Part shown: one piece after another, positions 1 to 7,721 of the stretch
Position numbering within the stretch: the stretch's first letter is position 1
Layout of the letters: each line of letters starts with the position of its first letter
Assembly: GCA_945863785.1 (NCBI GenBank)
Contig: CAMBAQ010000012.1
Location: 1-21,033 of the forward strand
Length of the DNA stretch: 21,033 nt
Reading direction: 5' to 3'
Source of the DNA: Chthoniobacter flavus
Lineage (GTDB): Bacteria; Verrucomicrobiota; Verrucomicrobiia; Chthoniobacterales; Terrimicrobiaceae
Made by a program: the position numbers and the translations under genes
The notes under the pieces: model-generated
Told to the model about the DNA's origin: nothing
Database searches by the model: none
What the model saw: the letters and a program-made list of their open reading frames with translations, nothing else

Positions 1-377
1 GTGATAGTCAAAAGACGCTCGGTTTCGGGTTCTACGATTCCGACTGGAACCGATGTTGCCGTGTCGCCAATCCAACCATCACGGATGATGCCAACGTCCA
101 TCTTCACGACATCACCATAAGCGATCCGACGAGCACCACCAATACCATGGACGATCTCTTCGTTTATGCTAATGCAAATATGCCCTGGAAATTTTTTGTA
201 ACCTAGGAATGCACTACGAACACCGGCTTGGGACATAAGTTGGGAGGCAGCGTGATCGATCTCTCCAGTTGTTACGCCTGGAGCAATTCGGGTGGCAAGG
301 TCAGCCAGAATCGATGCCGCGCATTCACCAGCGCGACGCATCTTATCAATCTCATGGTCTCGCTTGATGGGAATCAT
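1..377 (-). CDS. map: Type I methionine aminopeptidase, N-terminal part (cut by the window edge)
   Basis: The reading frame opens at ATG 377 and stays open to base 1, giving the first 125 residues. It is a metal-dependent peptidase that removes the initiator methionine from new proteins. The conserved HGIGG (His77) and the metal-ligand segment KMDVGIIRDGWIGDTATS (Asp94 and Asp105) match H79, D97 and D108 of the E. coli enzyme. The N-terminus MIPIKRDHEIDKMRRAG is typical of the family. It follows secY at the end of the operon, as in many bacteria, but without adk between them. Upstream of the start is AAGGGG with 5 nt spacing, one of the few Shine-Dalgarno-like sequences in the window. The C-terminal half lies outside. 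Confidence 0.95.
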   Translation of the reverse strand, partial: MIPIKRDHEIDKMRRAGECAASILADLATRIAPGVTTGEIDHAASQLMSQAGVRSAFLGYKKFPGHICISINEEIVHGIGGARRIAYGDVVKMDVGIIRDGWIGDTATSVPVGIVEPETERLLTI

Positions 378-457
378 ATTTGCCCCTTCAAATGTCTAGC
401 CGTAGAAGGACGGAAATCGCTATGACGACTCATCAAGACTAAAAGACGAAAGTTTTT

Positions 458-488
458 CGATTGAATTTTCAATGGACTAATTCAATCG
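458..488 (-). repeat. Perfect 10-bp inverted repeat directly after the secY stop
   Basis: CGATTGAATT (458-467) and AATTCAATCG (479-488) are perfect reverse complements around an 11-base loop. The repeat abuts the secY stop codon (489-491) and lies 80 bases before the map start. On the transcribed strand it is followed by A residues, not U, so it is not a normal intrinsic terminator. An mRNA processing or stability hairpin is more likely. Confidence 0.6.
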
Positions 489-1997
489 CTAGCGGTGTGT
501 AGCGAGATAGATCGTAACACCAGCAATCGTCAGGATTGCAAGACCAACGTACATCCAAACCAAGGTTTGGTCACGAAGGACATTCCCAGTGCTGAGACGA
601 CTGCGAGACTCTTGGGCACTACGGATCCGACCCTTACGCAAAAACCCATCATAATGCCGCTGCAATAAATGCGTCTCCACCTGTCTCATGGTATCGAGCA
701 CAACACCGACAATAATGAGAAGGCCGGTTCCACCGAAAAATTGCGAGGTCATATAAGGGACACGCAGTCCCTGTGTGAGCATTTGAGGAAGTACCGCAAT
801 AACTGTCAGGAATATCGCCCCCGCAAACGTCAAGCGGGTCATTGTATAATCCAAGAAGTCAGCGGTTGGCTTACCTGGGCGAATACCGGGTATAAATCCA
901 CCATACTTCTTGAGATCATCAGCGATTTGCACCGGCTGAAACTGAGTCGCTACCCAAAAATAGCTGAAGAAGAAAATCATCACAGCATAAAGCAAGTAGT
1001 GAAGCCATCCATAAGTCAATAGATTGGTCAAATCCTGAGCCCAAGCGACTCCAGGAAAAGCCATATTTAAAATGGTGGATGGGAAAAGAAGGATAGCTTG
1101 AGCAAAAATGATCGGCATAACACCGGCATAGTTGATCTTGAGGGGCATGTATTGGGTTTGGCCTCCATAGACCTTGCGACCAACAACGCGCTTAGCATAC
1201 TGAACACTGATTTTGCGCTGGGCTTGTGTTACAGCAATGACACCTGCTATAACAAAGACCAAAAATCCAATCATTAGAACCAAAACCATCGGATTAACAG
1301 CGGCTTGGGCATCCGCCACGCTTGGAACAAAGGTGCGCCAAGCTTGAATCAATCCCGCAGGCAATTGAGCAAGAATACCAACGGAAATGATAATGGACAT
1401 ACCATTGCCAATACCGCGCTCGGTCACTTGATCACCTAACCACATGAGCAGTAATGTGCCAGCTGTCATGGTAATGATTGTAAGAATTTGAAAGCTAAGC
1501 CCAGGCATCGGAACCAAAGCGACCCCAAGCTTGTTGATAACGTCCATGATTCCTGGAAGGAATGGGTTCGATTCAGGATTCTCAAATGAACGTGCTAGGA
1601 GATAACCCTGAAAAATGCATAACCCGATAGTTGTATACCGGGTATATTGCATGATTTTCTGACGGCCACCATCCTCACGAGCCAACTTGCCCAATTGGGG
1701 AATGACAGCCGTAAGCAATTGAAGCATAATGGAAGCACTAATGAATGGCATCACTCCAAGGGAGAAGATGGCGCAATTAGAGAGAGCTCCACCGCTGAAG
1801 AGATTGAATAGAGCGGCAACTCCACCTGATGAGGCGGCATCCGCCTGTGACAAAAACCAAAGACGCAGCACCTCTGCGTTAACGCCAGGCGTAGTTATAC
1901 AGGATCCCGCACGAATGATAACAATCGCCACAAGGGTAAAAAGCACCCGAGTACGGAGTTCTGGTATCTTGAATATATTTGCGAAAGCGCTAATCAT
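489..1997 (-). CDS. secY: Protein translocase channel subunit SecY, with a C-terminal extension
   Basis: This is the pore subunit of the SecYEG channel in the inner membrane. Family signatures are the plug region FNLFSGGALSN (64-74), GDQVTERGIGNG (188-199), the cytosolic loop GGQTQYMPLK (278-287) and KKYGGFIPGIRPGKPT (363-378). The usual SecY ends shortly after the basic KGRIR motif (here 455-459). This protein continues for 43 residues, including a hydrophobic stretch at about 478-499 that looks like an eleventh transmembrane helix. Total length is 502 residues against about 440 in E. coli. It lies 21 nt after rplO in the standard spc-operon position. No Shine-Dalgarno sequence is visible at the start. 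Confidence 0.97.
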   Translation of the reverse strand: MISAFANIFKIPELRTRVLFTLVAIVIIRAGSCITTPGVNAEVLRLWFLSQADAASSGGVAALFNLFSGGALSNCAIFSLGVMPFISASIMLQLLTAVIPQLGKLAREDGGRQKIMQYTRYTTIGLCIFQGYLLARSFENPESNPFLPGIMDVINKLGVALVPMPGLSFQILTIITMTAGTLLLMWLGDQVTERGIGNGMSIIISVGILAQLPAGLIQAWRTFVPSVADAQAAVNPMVLVLMIGFLVFVIAGVIAVTQAQRKISVQYAKRVVGRKVYGGQTQYMPLKINYAGVMPIIFAQAILLFPSTILNMAFPGVAWAQDLTNLLTYGWLHYLLYAVMIFFFSYFWVATQFQPVQIADDLKKYGGFIPGIRPGKPTADFLDYTMTRLTFAGAIFLTVIAVLPQMLTQGLRVPYMTSQFFGGTGLLIIVGVVLDTMRQVETHLLQRHYDGFLRKGRIRSAQESRSRLSTGNVLRDQTLVWMYVGLAILTIAGVTIYLATHR

Positions 1998-2018
1998 CTC
2001 AGAATTGAAAACCGACGA

Positions 2019-2483
2019 CTAGCTTGCTGATTCGACCTTAGGAATAGAAACAGATCCGCCTGCTTTTTCAATTTTCTCACGGGCGATAGCGCTGATTTCA
2101 TCAACAACGAGTGTCAATGATTTCGTGATTTCGCCACGTCCAAGAATTTTAACTCCATCAAAACGGCCATTAACGAGACCGATTTTGCGAAGGGATTCCT
2201 CGTTAACAACATCACCATTAGAAAAATGTTTTTCCAAGGTATCGAGATTGACAACACCGTAAAAGGTTTTGAAAGCTTTGTTATTAAAACCACGTTTTGG
2301 AAGACGACGGTAGATTGGCATCTGACCACCTTCAAATCCGAGGCGGATCGAACCACCAGAACGGGCTTTTTGGCCCTTGTGACCTTTGCCGGAAGTTTTA
2401 CCTTTTCCTGAGCTTTCGCCAATACCGAGGCGTTTACGGCGGTGCTTAGCACCAGGGTTTGGTTTGAGTGTATGAAGTCTCAT
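2019..2483 (-). CDS. rplO: Large-subunit ribosomal protein uL15
   Basis: The protein has 154 residues and is a late-assembling 50S protein whose N-terminal tail winds through 23S rRNA. The N-terminus MRLHTLKPNPGAKHRRKRLG, the glycine- and lysine-rich GKGKTSGKGHKGQKAR, and FEGGQMPIYRRLPKRGF are diagnostic. It follows rpsE with a 7-nt gap. The gene for L30 (rpmD), which usually sits between rpsE and rplO, is missing, and the gap leaves no room for it. The bases before the start (CCTAATTTTTAG) carry no Shine-Dalgarno sequence. Confidence 0.97.
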   Translation of the reverse strand: MRLHTLKPNPGAKHRRKRLGIGESSGKGKTSGKGHKGQKARSGGSIRLGFEGGQMPIYRRLPKRGFNNKAFKTFYGVVNLDTLEKHFSNGDVVNEESLRKIGLVNGRFDGVKILGRGEITKSLTLVVDEISAIAREKIEKAGGSVSIPKVESAS

Positions 2484-2490
2484 CTAAAAA

Positions 2491-3045
2491 TTAGGCTACA
2501 ACAGCTTCTGCTGCGGGTTGGGATTTGCGTAGAACTTTGCCACGCAGACGGAAAACATCTTCTTTAAGACGGAGTTGTTCGAGTGCAGCGATCGTCGCGT
2601 GTACAACGTTAGCATGGTTGCTAGAACCAAGGGACTTAGCCAACACATCGCGGATTCCAACTGCTTCGAGGACAGCACGAACACCACCACCAGCAATAAC
2701 ACCAGTTCCGGGTGATGCTGGACGAAGCAAAACGCGTCCACCACCAAACTCACCAATCACCATGTGTGGAATCGTATTTTGTTGGACAGCGATCTTTACC
2801 ATGCGCTTTTTCGAAGCGTCGGTGGCTTTACGAATGGCTTCGCTAACCTCGTTAGCTTTTCCAAAGCCAACACCAACTTTACCCTTCTGATCTCCACAAA
2901 CAATGAGGGCGCTAAAGCTGAAACGACGTCCACCTTTTACCACTTTGGCGCATCGGTTAATGAAGACAACTTTCTCAGTCGTTTCTTTTGGTTCCCTAGG
3001 AGTATCGTTACGGGATTGTTTTTTATCTCTTGGTTTCGGAGGCAT
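2491..3045 (-). CDS. rpsE: Small-subunit ribosomal protein uS5
   Basis: The protein has 184 residues and helps form the mRNA entry channel of the 30S subunit and decoding accuracy. The double-stranded-RNA-binding-like domain starts near residue 24 (EKVVFINRCAKVVKGGRRF). The conserved VGVGFGKANEV and the C-terminal RPASPGTGVIAGGGVRAVLE with the GSSNHANVV segment are all present. About 23 charged, probably disordered residues lead the domain. It lies between rplR (13-nt gap) and rplO (7-nt gap). No Shine-Dalgarno sequence is seen. Confidence 0.97.
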   Translation of the reverse strand: MPPKPRDKKQSRNDTPREPKETTEKVVFINRCAKVVKGGRRFSFSALIVCGDQKGKVGVGFGKANEVSEAIRKATDASKKRMVKIAVQQNTIPHMVIGEFGGGRVLLRPASPGTGVIAGGGVRAVLEAVGIRDVLAKSLGSSNHANVVHATIAALEQLRLKEDVFRLRGKVLRKSQPAAEAVVA

Positions 3046-3058
3046 GATGGAAATCTAA

Positions 3059-3415
3059 TTAGAATTGAAAACCACCTTCACGGGCGGCATCGGCAAGAGC
3101 TTTAACTTTGCCGTGGTATTTAAAACCACCGCGGTCAAAAACTACCTTGGTTATGTTTTTGGCAGATCCTCGTTGGGCAATGATTTTGCCCAATTGAATA
3201 GCTGTTGCCACATTGGCGCGTGTGCCAGGTTTAGCACGAAGATCAGCTTCGGTCGTATTCGCCGAAACCAGTGTTTTACCACTCAAGTCGTCAATAACTT
3301 GGGCCGTAATATGACGTCCTGAAAAATGGACGCTAAGACGGGGTTGCTGAGAAGTTCCAGCAAGCGTTTTACGAATGCGGACGTGACGGAGTTTGCGTTT
3401 ATCAGTTGCAGCCAT
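3059..3415 (-). CDS. rplR: Large-subunit ribosomal protein uL18
   Basis: The protein has 118 residues and binds 5S rRNA together with L5 in the central protuberance. The family pattern is clear: basic N-terminus (KRKLRHVRIRKTLAGT), PRLSVHFSGRHITAQVIDD in the middle, and the C-terminal FDRGGFKYHGKVKALADAAREGG. The length is normal. It starts 3 nt after the rplF stop, so translation is probably coupled to rplF. Confidence 0.97.
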   Translation of the reverse strand: MAATDKRKLRHVRIRKTLAGTSQQPRLSVHFSGRHITAQVIDDLSGKTLVSANTTEADLRAKPGTRANVATAIQLGKIIAQRGSAKNITKVVFDRGGFKYHGKVKALADAAREGGFQF

Positions 3416-3418
3416 AAT

Positions 3419-3958
3419 TTACTGTACAGTTTTGCCTTCTTTGCGACGAACTTGTTCGCCGACGAAGCGAACACCTTTGCCCTTGTAGGGTTCAGGCGGG
3501 TAGAATGAGCGGATATCTGCGGCACATTGACCAACTAATTGGTTGTCGATACCTTCAATTGTGATTTTGGTGTTGTCAGCAACCGTGATTTTGACCTCGG
3601 AAGGAATATGAAACACGATTGGATGGGATTTACCAAGATTCAGGTTAAGATTCTGTCCTTGAACGTTGGCTTTGAAACCAACACCTTGGATCTCCATCTC
3701 ACGTTTGAAACCATTGGTAACACCCGTTACCATATTAGCGAGAAGAGCACGCGAAAGGCCGTGCAAGGCACGTTGTTCGCGCTGATCATTCGCTCTGGTC
3801 ACAGACAATTGCTCGCCATCGATAGAAGCAGCAATCGTCTTGGGTAGAGTCCACTCGAGTTTACCTTTTGGCCCTTCGATGGTGACTGATCCCGCTTGGG
3901 ATACAGAAACCTTAACTTTGGCCGGGATCGGGATAGCTTTTTTTCCTATGCGTGACAT
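3419..3958 (-). CDS. rplF: Large-subunit ribosomal protein uL6
   Basis: The protein has 179 residues and lies near the sarcin-ricin loop of 23S rRNA. The N-terminus MSRIGKKAIPIPAKV is typical, and the second L6 repeat ends with the signature PPEPYKGKGVRFVGEQVRRKEGK. It starts 2 nt after the rpsH stop, a spacing that favours coupled translation. The length is close to the E. coli protein (177 residues). Confidence 0.98.
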   Translation of the reverse strand: MSRIGKKAIPIPAKVKVSVSQAGSVTIEGPKGKLEWTLPKTIAASIDGEQLSVTRANDQREQRALHGLSRALLANMVTGVTNGFKREMEIQGVGFKANVQGQNLNLNLGKSHPIVFHIPSEVKITVADNTKITIEGIDNQLVGQCAADIRSFYPPEPYKGKGVRFVGEQVRRKEGKTVQ

Positions 3959-3960
3959 GA

Positions 3961-4350
3961 TTACCAGATGTAGGCGAGCAATTCGCCGCCGACGTTTTGT
4001 TTGCGCGCTTCGTGACCGGAGAGAACTCCACGTGATGTAGAAAGAACGGCAATGCCCATGCCGCCGAGAACACGGGGAATTTCCGTGGAACCCACATAGC
4101 GGCGTAGACCTGGACGGCTTACACGTTTCAGCCCGGTGATAGCGCTGGTTTTATTGACAAATCTCGTTGTGATTTTGATCTGCTGGTGACCATCGATGGT
4201 CTCCAGTTCATAATCGTTGATATATCCTTCTTTTTTGAGAATAACAGCGATATCACTTTTGAGTTTAGAATAGGGCACGAGAAGTGCCGCTTTGCCTGCG
4301 GAAGTCGAATTCCGGAGGCGAGTTAACATATCGGCAATGGGATCAGTCAT
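3961..4350 (-). CDS. rpsH: Small-subunit ribosomal protein uS8
   Basis: The protein has 129 residues and is a primary binder of 16S rRNA; in E. coli it also represses the spc operon. The family signatures are DPIADMLTRLRNS at the N-terminus, KKEGYINDYE in the middle, and the C-terminal STSRGVLSGHEARKQNVGGELLAYIW. It lies 9 nt after rplE. S14 (rpsN), which separates L5 and S8 in most bacteria, is missing here. Confidence 0.97.
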   Translation of the reverse strand: MTDPIADMLTRLRNSTSAGKAALLVPYSKLKSDIAVILKKEGYINDYELETIDGHQQIKITTRFVNKTSAITGLKRVSRPGLRRYVGSTEIPRVLGGMGIAVLSTSRGVLSGHEARKQNVGGELLAYIW

Positions 4351-4359
4351 ATCGTAATT

Positions 4360-4962
4360 CTAGGAGGCTGTTTCGCTTTGGCTTTCGGCTTTAGGAGCCG
4401 GTGGCTTCTTGGCCTTATCTGTGAAAGGCATGCCCATTTCGGTCAACAAGGACTTTGCTTCTGCATTCGTGCTCGCTGTCGTGACAAATGTAACGTCGAA
4501 ACCGATATTACGTTTGATACGATCGAGTTCGATTTCAGGAAAGATCGATTGATCTGCTACGCCAAGTGTGTAGTTACCATTCCCATCGAAAGCGCGGGGA
4601 GAAACTCCACGGAAATCGCGAATACGGGGCAAAGCCGTCTTAATCAAACGCTCAAGGAATTCATACATCAAACGGCCACGAAGAGTCACCTTTGCGCCGA
4701 TGGGTTGATCTTCACGAAGTTTGAAGTTCGAAATCGCTTTCTTTGATACGGTCGTAGCTGGTTTCTGGCCGCTGATAGTAGCTAATTCCGTTTTTGCAAT
4801 CTCGAGAGCTTCTTTAACGTCGTTAGAGGAAGCTACGCATGTATTGATAACAACCTTCGAGATCTTTGGGATCTGATGGATATTCTTGTAACCATGCTTC
4901 TGCTTGAGAGCAGGGATAACACGATTTTTGTAATCGGTAAGGAGTTCAGGTTCTTTAGTCAT
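4360..4962 (-). CDS. rplE: Large-subunit ribosomal protein uL5
   Basis: The protein has 200 residues, binds 5S rRNA and contacts the P-site tRNA. Diagnostic segments are KHGYKNIHQIPKISKVVINT, SGQKPATTVSKKAISNFKLR, RGRLMYEFLERLI and DFRGVSPRAFDGNGNYTLGV. The last 17 residues or so are a Lys/Pro/Ala/Ser tail beyond the usual end (E. coli L5 has 179 residues). It is 8 nt downstream of rplX. No Shine-Dalgarno sequence precedes the start. Confidence 0.97.
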   Translation of the reverse strand: MTKEPELLTDYKNRVIPALKQKHGYKNIHQIPKISKVVINTCVASSNDVKEALEIAKTELATISGQKPATTVSKKAISNFKLREDQPIGAKVTLRGRLMYEFLERLIKTALPRIRDFRGVSPRAFDGNGNYTLGVADQSIFPEIELDRIKRNIGFDVTFVTTASTNAEAKSLLTEMGMPFTDKAKKPPAPKAESQSETAS

Positions 4963-4970
4963 GTCTAATA

Positions 4971-5237
4971 CTATGCTGCTTTTTTGGAACCTTTATCTGC
5001 GACCTTTTCGAGAAGTTTCACATTAGAAACATGCAAAGGACCTTCACGCTCGATAATGGCGCCATTCGGGTTGTCTTGAGTCTTGCGCTGATGTTTTTTA
5101 ATCATCCGAACGCCTTCAATGATGACTTGGGATTTATCGGGTTTGATCTCAAGAATTTTTCCTGAAGCACCCTTATGGTTACCGCTGATTACTTGTACAG
5201 TATCACCGCGACGGACATGGAATTTAGTACGATTCAT
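4971..5237 (-). CDS. rplX: Large-subunit ribosomal protein uL24
   Basis: The protein has 88 residues and acts as an assembly initiator of the 50S subunit near the exit tunnel. The KOW motif is plain (DTVQVISGNHKGASGKILEI, residues 12-31), followed by VIIEGVRMIKKHQR. Its ATG overlaps the rplN stop by 4 bases, so translation is likely coupled. GAGG stands 4 nt upstream of the start, but inside the end of rplN, so it may be chance. The length is slightly short compared with E. coli (104 residues), as in many phyla. Confidence 0.96.
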   Translation of the reverse strand: MNRTKFHVRRGDTVQVISGNHKGASGKILEIKPDKSQVIIEGVRMIKKHQRKTQDNPNGAIIEREGPLHVSNVKLLEKVADKGSKKAA

Positions 5238-5599
5238 AATACCTCAGGAGCTAGGGAGATGATTTTCATGAAGTTTTTTTCACGAAGTTCACGGGCAACT
5301 GGCCCAAAGATACGAGTGCCACGAGGGTTGCTATCTTTATCGATAATGACGATCGCATTGCTATCAAAGCGGAGGCAGGAACCATCTTCACGAGTAACGG
5401 GTTTTTTGGTTCGGACAATAACTGCACGAACGACATCCCCTTTTTTGACAGTGCCACCAGTGGAAGCTTCTTTAACGTTAGCTGTAATGATGTCACCAAT
5501 GCGAGCAGTCATTGTGTTTTTACCAATTACACCGATCATGGTAGCCATTCTTGCACCGGTATTATCGGCAACATCTAGGCGTGAGCGAATCTGGATCAT
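5234..5599 (-). CDS. rplN: Large-subunit ribosomal protein uL14
   Basis: The protein has 121 residues and forms an intersubunit bridge with 16S rRNA. It begins MIQIRSRLDVADNTGARMA, carries KKGDVVRAVIVRTKKPV and ends with RIFGPVARELREKNFMKIISLAPEVL, all hallmark L14 sequence. The length is almost identical to E. coli L14. It follows rpsQ by 6 nt and overlaps rplX by 4 nt. Confidence 0.98.
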   Translation of the reverse strand: MIQIRSRLDVADNTGARMATMIGVIGKNTMTARIGDIITANVKEASTGGTVKKGDVVRAVIVRTKKPVTREDGSCLRFDSNAIVIIDKDSNPRGTRIFGPVARELREKNFMKIISLAPEVL

Positions 5600-5605
5600 G
5601 TTTAA

Positions 5606-5884
5606 TTAGTGTTTAAGGATTTCAACAAGACGCCAGCGCTTAGTGCGACTAAGTGGTCTGGTTTCCATGATGCTGACACGATCGCCAACTTTGGCTTCAT
5701 TTTTTTCGTCGTGAGCATGGAACTTCGTGATGTGTTTGGTGATTTTACCAAACTTAGGATGTGGCACGCGTGTGGTTGCTTTAACAACAATGGATTTGTC
5801 CATTTTGTCGGAAACAACTTCGCCAACGCGAACTTTGCGCAGGCCCCTTTGTGCAGGTTTATCTGAAGTGATGATTTCTTCCAT
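5606..5884 (-). CDS. rpsQ: Small-subunit ribosomal protein uS17
   Basis: The protein has 92 residues and is an OB-fold primary binder of 16S rRNA. The core runs from RKVRVGEVVSDKMDKSIVV to HDEKNEAKVGDRVSIMETRP and ends LSRTKRWRLVEIL, the usual S17 pattern. The rpmC stop lies directly before its start (rpmC ends at 5885), with no gap. No Shine-Dalgarno sequence is visible. Confidence 0.97.
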   Translation of the reverse strand: MEEIITSDKPAQRGLRKVRVGEVVSDKMDKSIVVKATTRVPHPKFGKITKHITKFHAHDEKNEAKVGDRVSIMETRPLSRTKRWRLVEILKH

Positions 5885-6088
5885 TTACTTGGCAGTTTCT
5901 GCCCCGGCCTTACGGCTCAAAGCGGTTTCGATACGTGCGATATTGCGACGAGCAACACGAATAAGGTGTGGCCGTTCCAATTGACCGCTCTGCTTTTGAA
6001 TACGCAGATTGAAAATCTCTGCTGATAGCTCTTTTTTACGGGCTAAAAGCTCTTTCGGGGTTAATTCTATGATTTCTTCGATTTTCAT
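5885..6088 (-). CDS. rpmC: Large-subunit ribosomal protein uL29
   Basis: The protein has 67 residues, forms two helices and sits at the tunnel exit near the docking site for trigger factor and SRP. The pattern ELTPKELLARKKELSAEIFN followed by LRIQKQSGQLERPHLIRVARRNIARI is typical of L29. It lies in the conserved order rplP-rpmC-rpsQ. The length is close to the family norm of about 65 residues. Confidence 0.96.
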   Translation of the reverse strand: MKIEEIIELTPKELLARKKELSAEIFNLRIQKQSGQLERPHLIRVARRNIARIETALSRKAGAETAK

Positions 6089-6096
6089 GTCAACAA

Positions 6097-6516
6097 TTAT
6101 TCGGCGTGGTGCCGTGTGATGAAGCGGGTACGGACCGGAAGCTTGTTGGCAGCCAATCTCAGTGATTCACGGGCGACGGATTCAGAAATGCCGTCAAGTT
6201 CAAACAGGATATTACCTGGCTTAACAACGGCAACCCAATATTCGGGTTGACCTTTACCTTTACCCATTCGGGTTTCTGGTGGTCGAGCCGTAACGGATTT
6301 ATCTGGAAAAATACGAATCCAAAGCTTCCCCTTACGTTTCATATTGCGAGTGAGAGCAACACGAGCAGCTTCGATTTGCGTGTTGGTTATCCAAGCACGC
6401 TCTAAAGTTTGTAAACCGAATTCACCAAAATCAATTTTCAGATTACGTGTCGCAATCCCTTTGCGACTGCCGCGTTGGGTTTTGCGATATTTCACGCGTT
6501 TGGGCATCAATGGCAT
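6097..6516 (-). CDS. rplP: Large-subunit ribosomal protein uL16
   Basis: The protein has 139 residues and contacts the A-site tRNA elbow and the peptidyl-transferase region. The start MPLMPKRVKYRKTQRGSRKG, then WIRIFPDKSVTARPPETRMG and KGQPEYWVAVVKPGNILFEL, identify the family. The start at 6516 is the first ATG; initiation at the second Met (6507) would give the shorter MPKRVKYRK form. It lies 34 nt after rpsC, one of the larger gaps within this operon. Confidence 0.97.
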   Translation of the reverse strand: MPLMPKRVKYRKTQRGSRKGIATRNLKIDFGEFGLQTLERAWITNTQIEAARVALTRNMKRKGKLWIRIFPDKSVTARPPETRMGKGKGQPEYWVAVVKPGNILFELDGISESVARESLRLAANKLPVRTRFITRHHAE

Positions 6517-6550
6517 ATCAGTATTCTATTAAAATTAAAGTTATAACGCT

Positions 6551-7234
6551 TTACTCAGCGGCGTCTGCCGTGACAGGAGGTTTGACCTCGGCGCGTGGCT
6601 CTTCAGGCACTTCGACTTTCTTGCAAATCCAGCACTTGATCCCGATCTTGCCAGCTACAGTCTCTGCTTCGGTGAAGCCATAATCGATAGGTGTACGAAG
6701 AGTATGGAGAGGAACTTTGCCTTCATGGTAGCGCTCCGTACGAGCGATTTCAGCACCGCCAAGACGGCCAGCGCAACGAATTTTGATACCGAGGGCGCCT
6801 TGTTCCATCGTCAACTGAAGCGCACGCTTCATAGCACGACGGAAAGAGATGCGGCGCTCGAGCTGGGAAGCAACGTTCTCAGCAACGAGTTGAGCATCGA
6901 GATCAGGATTCTTGATCTCAACGATATCAATTTTAACTTGCTTTCCATCAGCAAGATCACTCACTTCTTTAGTGAGAGTTTCGATTTCGGAACCACGGCG
7001 ACCGATAACAACTCCAGGACGTGCTGTATGAATTGTAACACGAACGCTGTTCCATGCCCGCTCAATAACAATACGAGCAACGGCAGCTTGCTTTAATTTC
7101 TTTTTTAAAGTTGTGCGAATGCGATCATCTGCGATGAGATAATCAGCAAAATCTTTACGTGATGCATACCAACGTGAAGTCCAGTCACGAGTAACTGGAA
7201 GACGAAATCCGATAGGGTTAACTTTTTGTCCCAT
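6551..7234 (-). CDS. rpsC: Small-subunit ribosomal protein uS3
   Basis: The protein has 227 residues and lines the mRNA entry tunnel of the 30S subunit. It begins MGQKVNPIGFRLPVTRDWTS, carries the KH domain with HTARPGVVIGRRGSEIETL, and has the C-terminal domain RRAMKRALQLTMEQGALGIK, then GAEIARTERYHEGKVPLHTL. After the usual end comes CWICKKVEVPEEP and a short acidic tail. It starts 3 nt after the rplV stop. No Shine-Dalgarno sequence is present. Confidence 0.97.
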   Translation of the reverse strand: MGQKVNPIGFRLPVTRDWTSRWYASRKDFADYLIADDRIRTTLKKKLKQAAVARIVIERAWNSVRVTIHTARPGVVIGRRGSEIETLTKEVSDLADGKQVKIDIVEIKNPDLDAQLVAENVASQLERRISFRRAMKRALQLTMEQGALGIKIRCAGRLGGAEIARTERYHEGKVPLHTLRTPIDYGFTEAETVAGKIGIKCWICKKVEVPEEPRAEVKPPVTADAAE

Positions 7235-7237
7235 TTT

Positions 7238-7699
7238 TTATTCTTTGGTTTCCGCAGTTGAAGCTGCAGGTTCAGTTTTTGCCACTTTAGCCGGCTTAGC
7301 TGCAGATTTTACTTTGCGCGAAGATGTATTGGTTTTTTTAGGCTTATCTTCACGACGAGTGATTTCAATCTCGTCTGTCAAGATAACACGAATGTGACTC
7401 GTACGCTTACGAATTGGGCCTGCACTACCGCGTGCTTTAGGTTGTGAGCGCTTTAGTGTTGGGCCCTCCCCAACGACTGCTTCTTTAACCACTAAATTGG
7501 CAACATTTAAGTTGTTGTTATTTTCGGCGTTGGCAATAGCGCTCTTCAATGTCTTTGAAACGAGCCCGGCCGCTTTTTTGGGAGTGAATCTAAGGAGATC
7601 AAGCGCATCGCTAGCAGGCATACCCTGAATAGCGCGAGTAACTTCGCGAGCTTTAAAAGCTGAAATCTTAGCAAATCTGTGAATCGATTTTACCTGCAT
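7238..7699 (-). CDS. rplV: Large-subunit ribosomal protein uL22 with a Lys/Ala-rich tail
   Basis: The L22 core (1-115) lines the exit tunnel through its long hairpin, recognised here by PTLKRSQPKARGSAGPIRKR (80-99) followed by SHIRVILTD. It begins MQVKSIHRFAKISAFKAREV. Residues 116-153 add a low-complexity Lys/Ala/Ser/Thr tail with no counterpart in the 110-residue E. coli protein; it is probably disordered. It lies 22 nt after the unusual secreted-protein gene that separates it from rpsS. Confidence 0.96.
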   Translation of the reverse strand: MQVKSIHRFAKISAFKAREVTRAIQGMPASDALDLLRFTPKKAAGLVSKTLKSAIANAENNNNLNVANLVVKEAVVGEGPTLKRSQPKARGSAGPIRKRTSHIRVILTDEIEITRREDKPKKTNTSSRKVKSAAKPAKVAKTEPAASTAETKE

Positions 7700-7721
7700 T
7701 TTAATTTTATTGTTTACTGTT

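Noticed and set aside
489..620. SecE fused to the end of SecY
   Set aside because: The extra segment lacks the conserved VxWP region of SecE and carries only a hydrophobic helix.
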